Source: Albula goreensis
Lineage: Eukaryota > Chordata > Actinopteri > Albuliformes > Albulidae
Reading direction: 5' to 3'
Assembly: GCA_022829145.1 (NCBI GenBank)
Contig: CM040741.1
Coordinates: 43,942,534 to 44,006,533, forward strand
DNA length: 64,000 bases
The notes under the pieces were generated by a model. That model saw only the letters and a program-made list of their open reading frames with translations, was not told the DNA's origin and searched no databases. The position numbers were made by a program, and so were the translations under genes. Below are positions 1 to 11,534 of the stretch, piece after piece (the stretch's first letter is position 1; each line of letters opens with the position of its first letter).

Positions 1-1472
1 AATTAGAGTGAACACTATAAAATGAATACCAGGGATATATCTTCTCCTGTTCTGATTTGTACACCAGTTGATCATATGCAATTTTATTATAGTGTGTTAC
101 CATAGAAACTAGTCACAATTTACATCCTATGCTTGCTGTTTTCTGAGCATGGGATTTATTCCCAGGTGGAACAAGACGAAGGTCATTCTTGCAGATGGAG
201 AGACAGGTGTCTGATGAGTCACTTTGTCTCTGATGAAGAAATAATGCAGGTGTATGTCTACCTTGAACATGGATCATGTTTTCTATAAAAATGCAGTAAT
301 GGCAAGGAACAAGACAGACATCAAGTCACCTTTAAAAATCAACATTCATCTAATATGTGGTTATGTGGGCCTTTCAGGCTGTGTTCACAAGAATCTGGTG
401 TTGTTCTTAACATTTGTGAGCCCCAGGACTGAATTAACTAAACCAAAGCTGTGGAGTATTGGGCTGCATGTGAGGGAGCAAAGCCCGGGTGGACTGCATG
501 ATAATGAAGACTCCTGAGTCTTCCCACGTCTCTGTAATTATGCCTGCTGTACGAGCTACTGAGGGCGTAAGCCCTGTGTGGGACAGAGGAACAGAGTCCC
601 TCCTTCCTTAGAGACCAGACTGATCGAAATTCCTCATAAGCTTGTATTCCTCTGCATGAAGCTGTTTACTTTTTTCTGCAGTTTGCGCTATAATTAGAAC
701 TCAGAAAAAAATCTCGGTTTGCTATCACGCAAGAATTTCAGTCCACCACCAGGAAGGGGCTGATGGAGCCTCAATTTAAGTCATGTGCCAAGCAAACGTT
801 CAGTCAATTGTGACAATATACCAGTTAATTAGTTAATTATGACAGTTCCACAAATGCATGAAAGCAATGATAGTGCACTTTTTATAGATGTTGACACTTA
901 CTACATGGTGGTCTCAGTGTGGTATATCAGAATACTGCAGGAATGAAGTAGAATGTCCACCATGAACATATAAGTAGTGTTTCTTTGAGGAGGTGGGAAA
1001 TGTTATAAAATGTGTGAGTAACCTGTTCTAGGGTGTTAAACATTATTGTACGGTGAAAATAAAAGAGTAGTTAGTCTTAGGTAGGCATACATGAAAATAG
1101 ATGCAGTTGTAGATTCCACACCAGTAAAGTACAGGAAAAAGTCAACTGTGTAAATTTTGCTGCTATACTGAATAATTGTCAGGTTAGGTACTATCTTCTG
1201 GCATTGATCAATATTTGAAAATCTACCCAGAAGAAAATACATTTCTCTTGTGTTGACAGAACTCGTAAAAGCTCCAAGCAGTGTTTGGCCAACTGTGTTA
1301 AACTGGGATATACTCTCGCAGCTGTATCTCAGAAGTGATCCAAAGACATTTGGATATTTTCCTTGGTGAGCTGTTTGTAATTTTGACATTCAGAGTGACA
1401 GGCCTTATGAAAGACTGAAATAGAATCAGATGGTTAGTTCTCCACATCCAAATTGTAAACTTGTTTTGAGTT

Positions 1473-1499
1473 AAAAAAAAAAAAAAAAAAAAAAAAAAA
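1473..1499 (+). repeat. Poly(A) tract, 27 nt
   Basis: An uninterrupted run of 27 A. No clear retroposon body can be seen directly upstream, so it may be a simple repeat or the tail of a decayed element. Confidence 0.95.
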
Positions 1500-4400
1500 C
1501 ACCCTGAAAGCCTGCAGAAATTTGACCTGGAACATATTTGAAATTGATTGGGGTTGTAATATTCTTTGAAATATTGTAATTCTTTGGCAATTTATTGTTC
1601 TGTCTGTACTGTGAACTTGTGTCAATGTTCAATATTCATTCATCTTATTATATTCTGTCAGTTTATTGTACATTTTATGAATTCTGTCTTCCCAACTCTC
1701 AAACCACAAACATCTCATCTGCAGGGAACAACATTCCAATATGAATGAATCTCTCAAACGTTCTATAAAACTTATTTTCCTCCTTGAACTGTGTGTAATA
1801 TTCAACAGTAAATTATTTATCCTGTTTTTAGTTCATTTTCACCCACAATTCTTAATTTCATACTGAAACAGATACAGAATCTGTATCATCATTTGTTAGA
1901 GCATTCACGGTTATATTAAAATTTCTTTATTGAATATGTATTTTTGAGGGTTCCAGAAATCTGTCTCCTATATATGATATATGTTCCAGCTGACGTAAGA
2001 TAATAATGTGTGCTTTCCATGTGGGTGAAATGTTAATTCAGAAAACATCAAACAATATGCTGACAGCATGTTATGGATAAATCACAGAATTTTTATTCAT
2101 CATCCAAAAAGCATTCATATTATTAACTGCAGAGTGCCATAGTTCAGGCTCTTGCTGGGAAATCTGACTTCACTATCAGCAGCTCTCTGATGAGATGAGA
2201 TTCAGTAATTCTACTGTGTGTCTGTGTAAATGTTTCACCCAATAAAGAGGGATGAATGGATTACAACACACCAAAGTGTTCACTATCACAAATATATCTT
2301 TTAATGAGAACCCTTTTACAACTAAATGTAAAAAAAAATTGTAAATGAATGTTCAAAGGAAATACATTATCTCTACCTTGGGCACAACTAGGATGTTGTC
2401 CGCTGTTTATTATCTGGCTTTTAAAAAACCAGTTCTGGATTCAATTAATATGTCATTTTCACCCAAGGTTTATGACCTCTTTGGTTCCTTTACATAGGTC
2501 ATGGCATGCAAATAACATTATGGTTTTATGGGGACCTAAAAGGCCTGGAGTTCATTAATCCCACAGAAGGCATCTCATGTAAATCAAACAATGAATCACT
2601 GTTTGATCTGTAGTACAATTTCACAGGCCCAGCCACTGAACCCCATTTTCAAGGCAACATGTTTCATGTAAGTGTAATAAATCATGGGGGGCCAAGTAAA
2701 AAAATGAGTTCATGGCCATTTATTGTTCTGTCTTTTGCTGAGACAGTTTTGCGACTTGTGGTTTGATGCTCACTTCATCTCTGTCTTGAATTCTTTCAGG
2801 TTCCCAGACAGACAAGGTATCTGTTTCTTTGATTATGTAGTAACTATTGCTAGCTGTTTGCCTTTTTGGCAGTACATGTTTCTGTTTGTCCATTTCATTA
2901 CCATGCATACTGAGAATATTCAGACTGTGCAGTTTGCTTGTTTACAATATCTACACCTTTCAAAACAGACTTTGAATAACAATTGGTTGTTTCTGCTGGT
3001 AGAACTCAAATCACTACTGCACTTTGCTACCAAAGATTACTGCAAACAACTGGTATGATTGTCCATGTTTTGGCAAAAGAGAGGAAAACAGCAGAGAGTG
3101 AGAAATTTGGCCAATACTGCAGTAACCCTAATGTTTTTACAGAAAACATTTTACAGAAGTTTTTACATTCATCTTGCTTCGTTAAATCAGAATTTAGGTG
3201 TTCCTTTAGTGAGTATAACTTGCCATAACTAATTGAATGTTTGTTTTTGTACTGAAGTTACTCTTTCAGTTACCTCCAACTCCAGAGCTGATTTGGCAGT
3301 GCCAGAGACAACTTGACAAATACTAGAATCCATAAGTCTCTACTACTTGTTGTTGCATATCAGCTTAATGATAGATTCTCAAGGGATCACACTGTTAAGC
3401 TGTGGCTGCAAATTGCTCTTCCAGTATTGACTGCCTGCTTATCAATTTATTTTGTGTTGTCCATCCTAGAGTTTAAAATCTAAGCATAAATGCAGCATAC
3501 AATTATTTATTATCCTCTTTATGTAATAGAGGTAGAATTGAAATACAATTCAATAATGGATGTGAGCAACAATAAATATTTATGAAAACACAGGGTGAAA
3601 TATGGTACCATGGGAAAATGAGTGAAATTGAAAGTGGGCAAGCCATATAAATTTCATTCTTCCTGTTTTCAAGAGTTCATTACATTGTTTATTTCCCTAA
3701 AACCTTTTTTTCACTAAGCTGCATCAAGCATTTTGTCAGGGTGAGCATCATTTTTTTTTTCATTTAGTGACATTTTGACATTCACTGAGAGGGCAAAGGG
3801 CAAACAGTTTCCTAACCCAAGTGTATGTTGATGCATTTGTTTTATGTGGTCAATAAGGTAGTATCTCAGTGTCTGATTTCCCAAGGGATTGTGGGTTTTC
3901 CAGGAAGAGACAATCTCTTTGTCGCACAGTCTACTTCAGATTTATTCTATGCTTTGCTGTCCCGATAATTGTGCTTATTTCGGCAAGTGGCCATCACCAT
4001 ACAAATACATAAGAATGGCTTTTCCACTCAGCTTCCACTGCTTTAGTTCTGTCAGTGTGTGCTGTGAAGCTTGGTTTGGATGGGAGAAGAGGGCAGGAGA
4101 TTTTATCACCTCTGGTCAATCATATCATTGCCCCAAACAAATCTAAAGCCCAGTCAGTGTCACGCAATTACTGTATATAATCAAATAGATGTCAGAGTGA
4201 AATATCAGGCATGCACTAGGATGAGATAACGTAGGATGTGGTTTAATTTGCGAGCTGATTATCCGAAACACTCAGAATGAGAAGACTGTTTAAACAATAC
4301 ATTTCCTCTAATCTTCATAATAATGATAAACAAGGCCTTTTGCCCCCAGTCAGCACTAACTATTGGTTGAGGGAAAACCTTTCAGCACCCTTAATAGCCC

Positions 4401-6242
4401 TACAGCAGAATGTAATTATGTCACCTTGTGTATTATTGCAGTCCATTGTAGATTGTTCATTCCCATCCTTCCCTGTTCTGTACCTGAGTATAGTGTAGAG
4501 TTGTGGAACATGGCTAGATATGAATGAGGTATCCACTCCATTCATCAGCCCGTTTCAAGCAGCTTGCCTTGATGAAATGTCACCAGAGATTAAATTAATT
4601 GGTTGCCAGACTCGTTCCATCTTGAAGGAATTGAAATTTGAGCATGCAGTCTTTTTGCAGGGGGATATTTCTTTCATCTTTATCTTTGGCAGCACTGTGA
4701 GTTATCCTTTGGACTTTCTCATTTCATGAGGCCTCTCAGAACACATAGCTCTGCAAACTGAGAGCAAGTGAGCTAAATTCTCATAAACCCATCCGGGCCT
4801 GAATATTGCATGAGAAAGCGAATGATTTTGTTTGCTGCGGCTTACATGGTACTCACAATTGGCATGTTATATTGGCATGGATTCACTCGATATTTATCCT
4901 TATCTTTGATACAGAGGTAAATGCAAGCATTAATTAGCGTCATCTGAAAAGAAATATAGGATTAAAGAAAAAATCCTTCATTTAAGTGGGAAACAAAGGT
5001 AAGGATAAGTGTTGACTGAAATCAGGTCTTTAAAACAAAAATGGAAGTTGATATCTTGAAAGCATGTCAGTTGTTCCCAGCTGAGGGGTGGAATAGTTAA
5101 CATTAACAGTAAAGTCAGTTCTTCTGTGGAGCCTACAGGTGGATCTGCAGAGATGCCTTGGATTGTTAAAATAATATTAATGATGTTAAATCAACGCAGT
5201 GAAAGCCAGCCTCTAAAGTTTTTTCCTTTACAAAAAATGTTCTCATCTAATACTGGACTCAGCCTCTGTCCAGCATCCCAGCAGCACCTCTCATTAGTTT
5301 CAGTGAACTCAGTGAGCCCAGGCACACAGGGAGAGAGCTCCCATATATATGCCTCTGGGTCAGGGCTGGTCAGGGCAACACCCCAAACCCCCCCCAGATT
5401 CTCCGACTGTTGCATTCTTTCAGATGACTTTCTCAGCAGCAGTGAGTCCTCTGATGTGTTTAACGGATGGTGGCCAGATCTTTCCCAGAACTTTTCAATG
5501 GCGGTATTTAAGTCTTGGCCAACAATCTTCTTTCACAGACAGACCTCTGAGATGGGGCCTGTAGTGAGCCTCCGTCTCACTGTGTGAGACATAAAGGAAG
5601 AAATGCTGGGACTGGGACTAAATAAAGCATCACATTTTTTTCAGTGGATTGTTTGACTGAGTAAAAGGGGTTTACATAACAAATGAGTCTTTTAATCAGG
5701 GTATAACAGAAACATGAGGGGCCCTGGGGGTGCTAATGGTCTTTGGCATGCTTTAAAGTGAAAGGAGATGAAGAAAAAAAAACTGTGTCATTGACTGCAC
5801 ATATAAGATTACAATTGTGAATTAATCAACCAGGTCTATATAAGTTCTTATATAGGACAGTGATAATGTATTATTTTACTAAGACAAATAGGCAGTTTAA
5901 TGATCCAACGCTCTGTGTTCCTGTTTTGGAACACACACACATGTGTCTGCAATATTGAATATCTTATGTAAGATCATATTTGGCTGAGAAAATGCTGAGT
6001 TTGGCTGACCTCCTTTCAGAGTCAGCTGAAAGTTGTCTTCTGCTCACAGGATAATAGGACCTCTGATCTAACCCCAGGCCTAGGTCAAAGTTCAAATTGC
6101 AAATGTATTCCATTATTAACAAATGTCATCCTCTAACAGGGGTCACCAGTTCACATATACAGTATCTCTTTCTAATGCCTGCAGTGTTCATAGTAAGTTC
6201 AAAACAATTTCTTATTTTACCATTTGATACAGTACACAACAT

Positions 6243-6271
6243 GTTCTATAGTGTATTGCACACTATAGAAC
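6243..6271. repeat. Perfect 12-bp inverted repeat with 5-nt loop
   Basis: The arm GTTCTATAGTGT (6243-6254) is followed by the loop ATTGC and its exact reverse complement ACACTATAGAAC (6260-6271). Pairing stops at both outer ends. It could be the core of a small hairpin MITE or a chance palindrome in AT-rich DNA. No target-site duplication is obvious. Confidence 0.85.
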
Positions 6272-8149
6272 CTGCTGTGTACCTTATCAATCCAATAAAA
6301 CTATTAGAGGCTTGGTACGCTCATCTGTACAGGGGTAACTTAACCCAGGTCTGACTGGAAAGCAGATAAGACAGTTGACAAAGCTGTATTTGATTAGTCC
6401 TGTAGCATTATGTTTATCCTATAATGCCCATTTCTCCACTTCTCATGATTCAGGTTATTAGCATGGAACTGTGATAGCTGTCCTGGCATGAACATATAAA
6501 CAGGCCTGTTTTTGTCAAAAGCTAGTTAAATTACCTCAAGAACATTAGCATGGTTATAATAAAGATGAGCATTTGTATTGTGTGCATCCTCATTCTGAAT
6601 ATTAGTATTATAAACTGAATAACTAACAGTGTTTGTGGCAATTTATTCTCTTTTGTTGGTATTGTATGGTTGACTCTATTGCTTCCAACAAGAGCTGGGA
6701 AATTGCACATCGATCTATGTGGCTACATTGAATTACTTACATTTTGTTGGAGGAGTGTTTTCTTAATTAAAACTTACATAACCCTTTTCACATAAGTCTG
6801 CTTTGCCATTCCTTTTGTAGTCAGGCTTCATTAGTTTCAGGACAGAGAGAGCACTGCATTAAACTGAACATGTTCATCAAGACCAAATCTGTTACTAAGA
6901 TTGAACAAAGTTTGAAAGAAACTAAAATGTCACCTGACCTTGCATGGCCATTGGGGAAAAAAATCAATGGCCTCTCAAAAGGTTTTTACTCAAAAGGTGT
7001 CTCTTGCCCTCAATTAATTCTCTCCATCATTGGGAAAGCAAGGCTGTGGTATTTTTCTCTTTGCCTCTGGTGTTCTTTGTTGTCATAAAATTCCTTTGAA
7101 CAGTGAGAGAAGGTGGTGTAGATGAGTTGTTTGATTGAACTTTTTGAAATTGAATCCTGCTTCGGGAGCCACATATGGACTGCCTTGAAACAAAAGCCAT
7201 TACTTCAGCTCCCTGAAATGAAAGGTTGGTTTTTTCATTTCGCCCACTTTCTTGGTACACTATTGCACACCTGTCATATTGTTGTTTACAGGTCTTGTGA
7301 AGCTAATAGGGGTAGGTATTGCAATTTAGCCTTATAAAGAGCCACATCTCGACAATTACAGCATTTCCAAAGAGGACACAAGTAAAAAAAAAAACGCAAA
7401 TTATTTCTCCCTCACACTAATTTTATAAACAGTTGTGTTGTATACTTTGAACTGAGGCACATATTAATTAAAAAAGTCTAATTGCAATATTTGCTGGAAT
7501 TATTATTCACTCAGCTGTTCAGAATCACATCTTTTTTTCTTCCAAAGGCTATATCGGAAGCATCCCCCATAATGTCCCCACCCACAAAGGTTCTGGTTTA
7601 CTCAGTGCCATCCAGACTCCATTTTTGCGTAATGGTTTGACAGCGGTAGATACGGGAGCCTAAGGGTCTGACTAATGCTCTCCACAATCCTTGATGAGGC
7701 CCATTTGTCACAGGGAGAGATTGATTTCATGCAAAATCGAAAAAAAGCTACAGCTATAACAATTCTTAAATGAAGCACCTTATAGCCTGTGTGTGGCACA
7801 ATGATATAGGCTTTGTTCGTGAAGTGTTGTCTTAATGAGGTTGGTCTCCTCTGCTTTTTAATGGTTAAATAGTTATAATGTCACCTTAGAGAGGAGATAC
7901 AGAGAGCAGCACTGACTATTATCTCATATTAACTTAAGTATTTTTATTGTATGTAAGTGAACGATAAAATGGCTGTGACAAAGCGTAGGTAAAGCATGTC
8001 ATAATAGCGATCAAAAAGGTCTGTCATGTGGTATGCATTTAAATCCTTACCATGCTGGGGCCAGCTGTGGAAACGGACTGAATCAAAGTGATCATCGTAT
8101 GTTGTCTTTTCTGTAAATTGATTTTTACTTGGTTTCTGATTTGTCCACC

Positions 8150-8330
8150 CAGAAGCACATGGGCCCCCCCTCTGAGCCAGGTTCTGCTCAAGGTTTCTTC
8201 CTGGTTGTTAGGGACTGTTGCCTTGGCTTGCTCTGAGGGGGTTTCAGGCCTGGGATCAATTGTAAAGCTACTTTGTGACAACTAGCAAAAAGCACTATAC
8301 AAAAAAAATTCAATTGTATTGAATTTATTT
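8150..8330 (+). repeat. Fish interspersed repeat relic
   Basis: The segment resembles a repeat seen very often in teleost genomes. It contains a block like GGTTCTGCTCAAGGTTTCTT, then a GCTTGCTCTGAGGGGGTTTC block, a TGTAAAGCTACTTTGTGACA block, and a tail with GCACTATACAAA followed by a degenerate AATTCAATTGTATTG stretch. The family is recognised from memory by these ordered blocks; I do not assign a formal repeat name. The copy is diverged and has no coding capacity. Confidence 0.6.
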
Positions 8331-9139
8331 CTGAGATTTTATTTCAGTGTGAATGGGCTGGAAAAAGTCATGCTTTATCAGCTCAGTGCTTTCTACTTTC
8401 ACATAACACCAATCAGGAGGTGAAATATACATGAGAACACCTGAAAGTTTTCTCCTGTGTGTAATGTATGTGTTTTACTGTAGCTGTAGTTTCATCTTAA
8501 TTGTTAATGATTCATTGTCCTTGTAGGCTAACTTTAGCCTATTAAATTGCCTGGTTATTCTAGGGCACAGGGCTCTTTGTTGTCTGCACTATGGTGTGTT
8601 GAATTAAAGTAACTAACTCTGAAGTCAGAATGGACTTCCTCAATTAATTATTCATGTTTGGTAAAGGAGTGTGCAAGGAGCTCTCTTTATAATTGAAAAC
8701 CTGAAATAGCAAGCAGGTCTATACTACTACTCATCAATATGCAATGAGCTTTACCAAGAGAATATTTGGGGATTTTTTCAGTGATTGTTCTGTATTGTGA
8801 TTTAGCACCAGCTTTGATTTGTGCCTTTAGGGAGCTTGTGGCAACATTGGGTATGCTACTGCGTATGCTTTTCTGTTTTGCCCAGCGATGTGCGGTCAGG
8901 GTAGGCAGTGCCTCACCAAAGCTAAAAGGAATTTACATGATAGTTGTATCTATTGATCATTTCTTCATATTCATAATTAATAATTTTATGAATTATATGT
9001 ATTTATTTTATTTAAAATTTTCATTATTCATAATTTGTCTCAGGATTATGCATACTCCAGTAAAACTAGTCAGAATAGTCGTTTTAAAAGTATAGTATGC
9101 TCCTTAGCCTCTGGCTCCTCTGAGGCAGAGGCTATCTGT

Positions 9140-9650
9140 GTCTCTGGGTGCGTTTCAACACTCAGTTTTGTCTCCTGCTTTCCTCCATTCCTCCACTCCT
9201 CTCCTCCTTCCTCTGTGCCCGGAAACTGATCTATGTGTCTTCCTTCCTTCCGTTTTTCCAAAAAGGTAGGAAAAGAAATTTTGCTGCCTCCTCTCCTCCA
9301 AATGAAGGATACATCGATGTATCCTACTGCAGAAGTGTTTTCACATTTCTGGGTGACATCATTATGCTCATGACCAGTCAGATTAAAAGACCATCCCACA
9401 GAAAATTTTGATTGGCTTAGGTATCCTTGGAAATATCCTTAGGTATCCAACTTCATTAATTGTTTCCTCCTCTCCTGTCCTCCACATATTTCTGGCGTAG
9501 GAAAAGGAGAGGAGGAAACCCTCTGTCTACACTAAGGTCGTACATTTGTGGAGGTTCTCACACTGCGTTGAGGATACAAGAAAAAGTTTTATGGCTATTC
9601 CATGTCACGTGATACCCTCTGTCTACACTAAGGCCAAATCGTACATTTGT
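9140..9650. repeat. Possible non-autonomous DNA transposon segment
   Basis: The segment starts with pyrimidine-rich runs (TCCTCC/TTCCTTCC). It contains a perfect 20-bp palindrome at 9306-9325. TCCTCCTCTCC near 9468 is matched by its complement GGAGAGGAGGA near 9507. A direct repeat of ACCCTCTGTCTACACTAAGG lies at 9518-9537 and about 95 nt later at 9614-9633, each followed within a few bases by CGTACATTTGTG. The mixture of inverted and direct repeats suggests a MITE-like or nested insertion, but the ends are unclear. Confidence 0.3.
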
Positions 9651-10986
9651 GCATGCAGAGTGGGTTCTTCAAATTTAACACTAGCCATAACCACCATTAT
9701 AATCCAAATGCATAAACCAATTCACTACAGTATATGATGCAAACAGTTACATGTGTATATACTGTGGACCAGAACAGCTTCGACCGTTGACTAAAAATAA
9801 ATGGTGTTTGCATACATGCTGCTTAATGACGAGTGTGAAATAAAATGTGACTACTCACTATCCATTGTAGATTTAATCTGCTTCCACTGTAATATACATA
9901 GTCTTCATGGAAGACTTGCCTAGGGAATCACCTAATGCTGTTGGTGTTGTAATCAAATAAGGTCACATAAGATGTGTCTTGTTTATATCTGCAGAAGAAT
10001 GGCCTGCCCATCCATGTTGTGTGTAACTGCACTGCTGAAGTTGCAGTAGGAGAGAACGCTCCTGTTTACAGGTTCATCATAAGTGGATGAACAATCAGCT
10101 GTTCGTATAGCACACTCATGGATTCCTCTCTCAATTAAATCACTTAAGCAGAACATCAATGTAGTCTGAGCACCTAAATCCGCTTAAATGAGAGCTTAAG
10201 GCAGAGATTTGTAAGCCAAGGACAATTCAGTGTCTCCTCCAAAAACCGCCGTCAGAGTTTTTATAAATAAGAAGACAGTTAACCTGTTTTAAACATGTTT
10301 ATGAATCAGGACTCAAAACACATTGTCAGAGTATTTTGCCATTTGGAATCCCTTTGGATGAAAGCTCATAGGTTTGGCAGAACACTCAATTTTCCAGCAT
10401 GGATATCAAATGAGGTCCAGTGTTTTCAGGACAGGGGGAAAATGGCTGTAGCCTGTAGTCTGCTGGAGTGATCAATGAATCACAGAGCGAGCTGAAGGAG
10501 CTGCAGAAGAAGTCTGAAACAGAGAGGGGAAACTCAGACACTTACATAACAGTCTGATGGTGGGGGCTGGTGTTCAACATGTCAGCCCTCCCCTGCCCCC
10601 ACCCCCCAACGGGTATTGAGTTTACTTGATCTTTCCAAGACACGGATTTAAATTCTCTTTTTCATCACTGCACTATATCTGTGTTTAAGAACTTGCTAGA
10701 TGCATAACAGTTTACACTGATTATCAACAAGGAACTTTTCCAGACATTATGGATGTCTACGGAATCAATTTTTCAGTTTAATGTTGACCATTTCTTGTAT
10801 AAGGTACCAAATAAAAACAAAACAGGATTTGTAGCCTGACATACCACCTTTATATGGTTCTTGCCAGTTGCAACTAATGAGACTGGTACAGTAAGGGCAA
10901 TTTATTAAACTTGATGAGATTACAGAATGAAAGGGGAGATTATTTAAAAAAACTGTTTTGCTCAGTCAGATGGATTTATCCGCAGT

Positions 10987-11003
10987 AAAAAAAAAAAAAA
11001 AAA
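10987..11003 (+). repeat. Poly(A) tract, 17 nt
   Basis: A short homopolymer run directly upstream of a GC-rich island. No retroposon body can be recognised next to it. Confidence 0.9.
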
Positions 11004-11039
11004 CGCAGCGTTTTGTATTTATAGAGCTTTGCGGGTGAG

Positions 11040-11534
11040 TAATTTGGCAGAGTGCCCACACTTCGATCGTCAGATTTACTGGCCCCCAGTGACCCCCCGG
11101 GGGCTCAGGGAGTGATTTACGGTGACTCGCTGCCACTTCCTACAGACAGACCCTCACCAACCCTATCAATCCCCTTCTTGTCTGCTCCACTTTGCGTTCC
11201 CTCGCCCTCCCTCCCCGAGCAGACAGAGACTGGAGTTGTAGTTGGGATATGGGGGGAGTGGGGGAGGGAACACTGACCTTGTCATGACCTTGTGGCGGAC
11301 TGGCGCTCCATACCTGGCTTGGCCGCGGAACAGTTACAGCGCAAGAGGGAGAGTGCGGAGGTGGCAGAGGAGAGCTTGCCGGCATCTGCCTGCCGCTGGA
11401 GAGGGAGAGGCTGGCGGCAGATAGGGGCAGATGAGTAGGTCAGTGCAGGCTTGTACGTGTGGAATCTGCTACTCCATTGCAGCCCAGCAGAGGGGCCTGC
11501 CTAGTGTTCCTCATGGATTACAACTCCAACCAAG
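11040..11534 (+). promoter_or_regulatory. GC-rich island ending in a candidate first coding exon
   Basis: This stretch is clearly richer in GC and CpG than its surroundings. It ends with an ATG at 11513 that reads MDYNSNQ and then G|GTGGGT, a good donor with the intron starting at 11535. The donor is phase 1, which is the phase needed by the arhgap24 acceptors at 37021 and 43882. This suggests a possible alternative promoter and first exon of arhgap24. The ATG context is only moderate and the peptide is too short to recognise, so this is inference. A conserved enhancer with a chance ATG and GT is the alternative. Confidence 0.3.

Larger units (their letters stand above)
1..11039. other. Non-coding stretch, 5' intron or upstream flank of arhgap24
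   Basis: I see no recognisable coding exon here on either strand. The open frames present are short, lack plausible splice contexts and match no family I know. The stretch holds a 27-nt A run, a perfect 12-bp stem-loop, a fish interspersed repeat near 8150-8330 and a repeat-like segment around 9140-9650, all listed separately. It is probably intronic to the long PH-containing arhgap24 transcript, because the exons for the first part of the PH domain were not found downstream. It could equally be 5' flank; the sequence does not decide. Confidence 0.5.

Noticed and set aside
1036-1389. 117-codon open frame on the - strand
   Set aside because: It is an AT-rich chance frame without any recognisable domain.
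5126-5587. 153-codon open frame on the + strand
   Set aside because: It has no recognisable family and a composition like random translation. Its first codon is not ATG (CTG-type start), so it is not supported as a gene.
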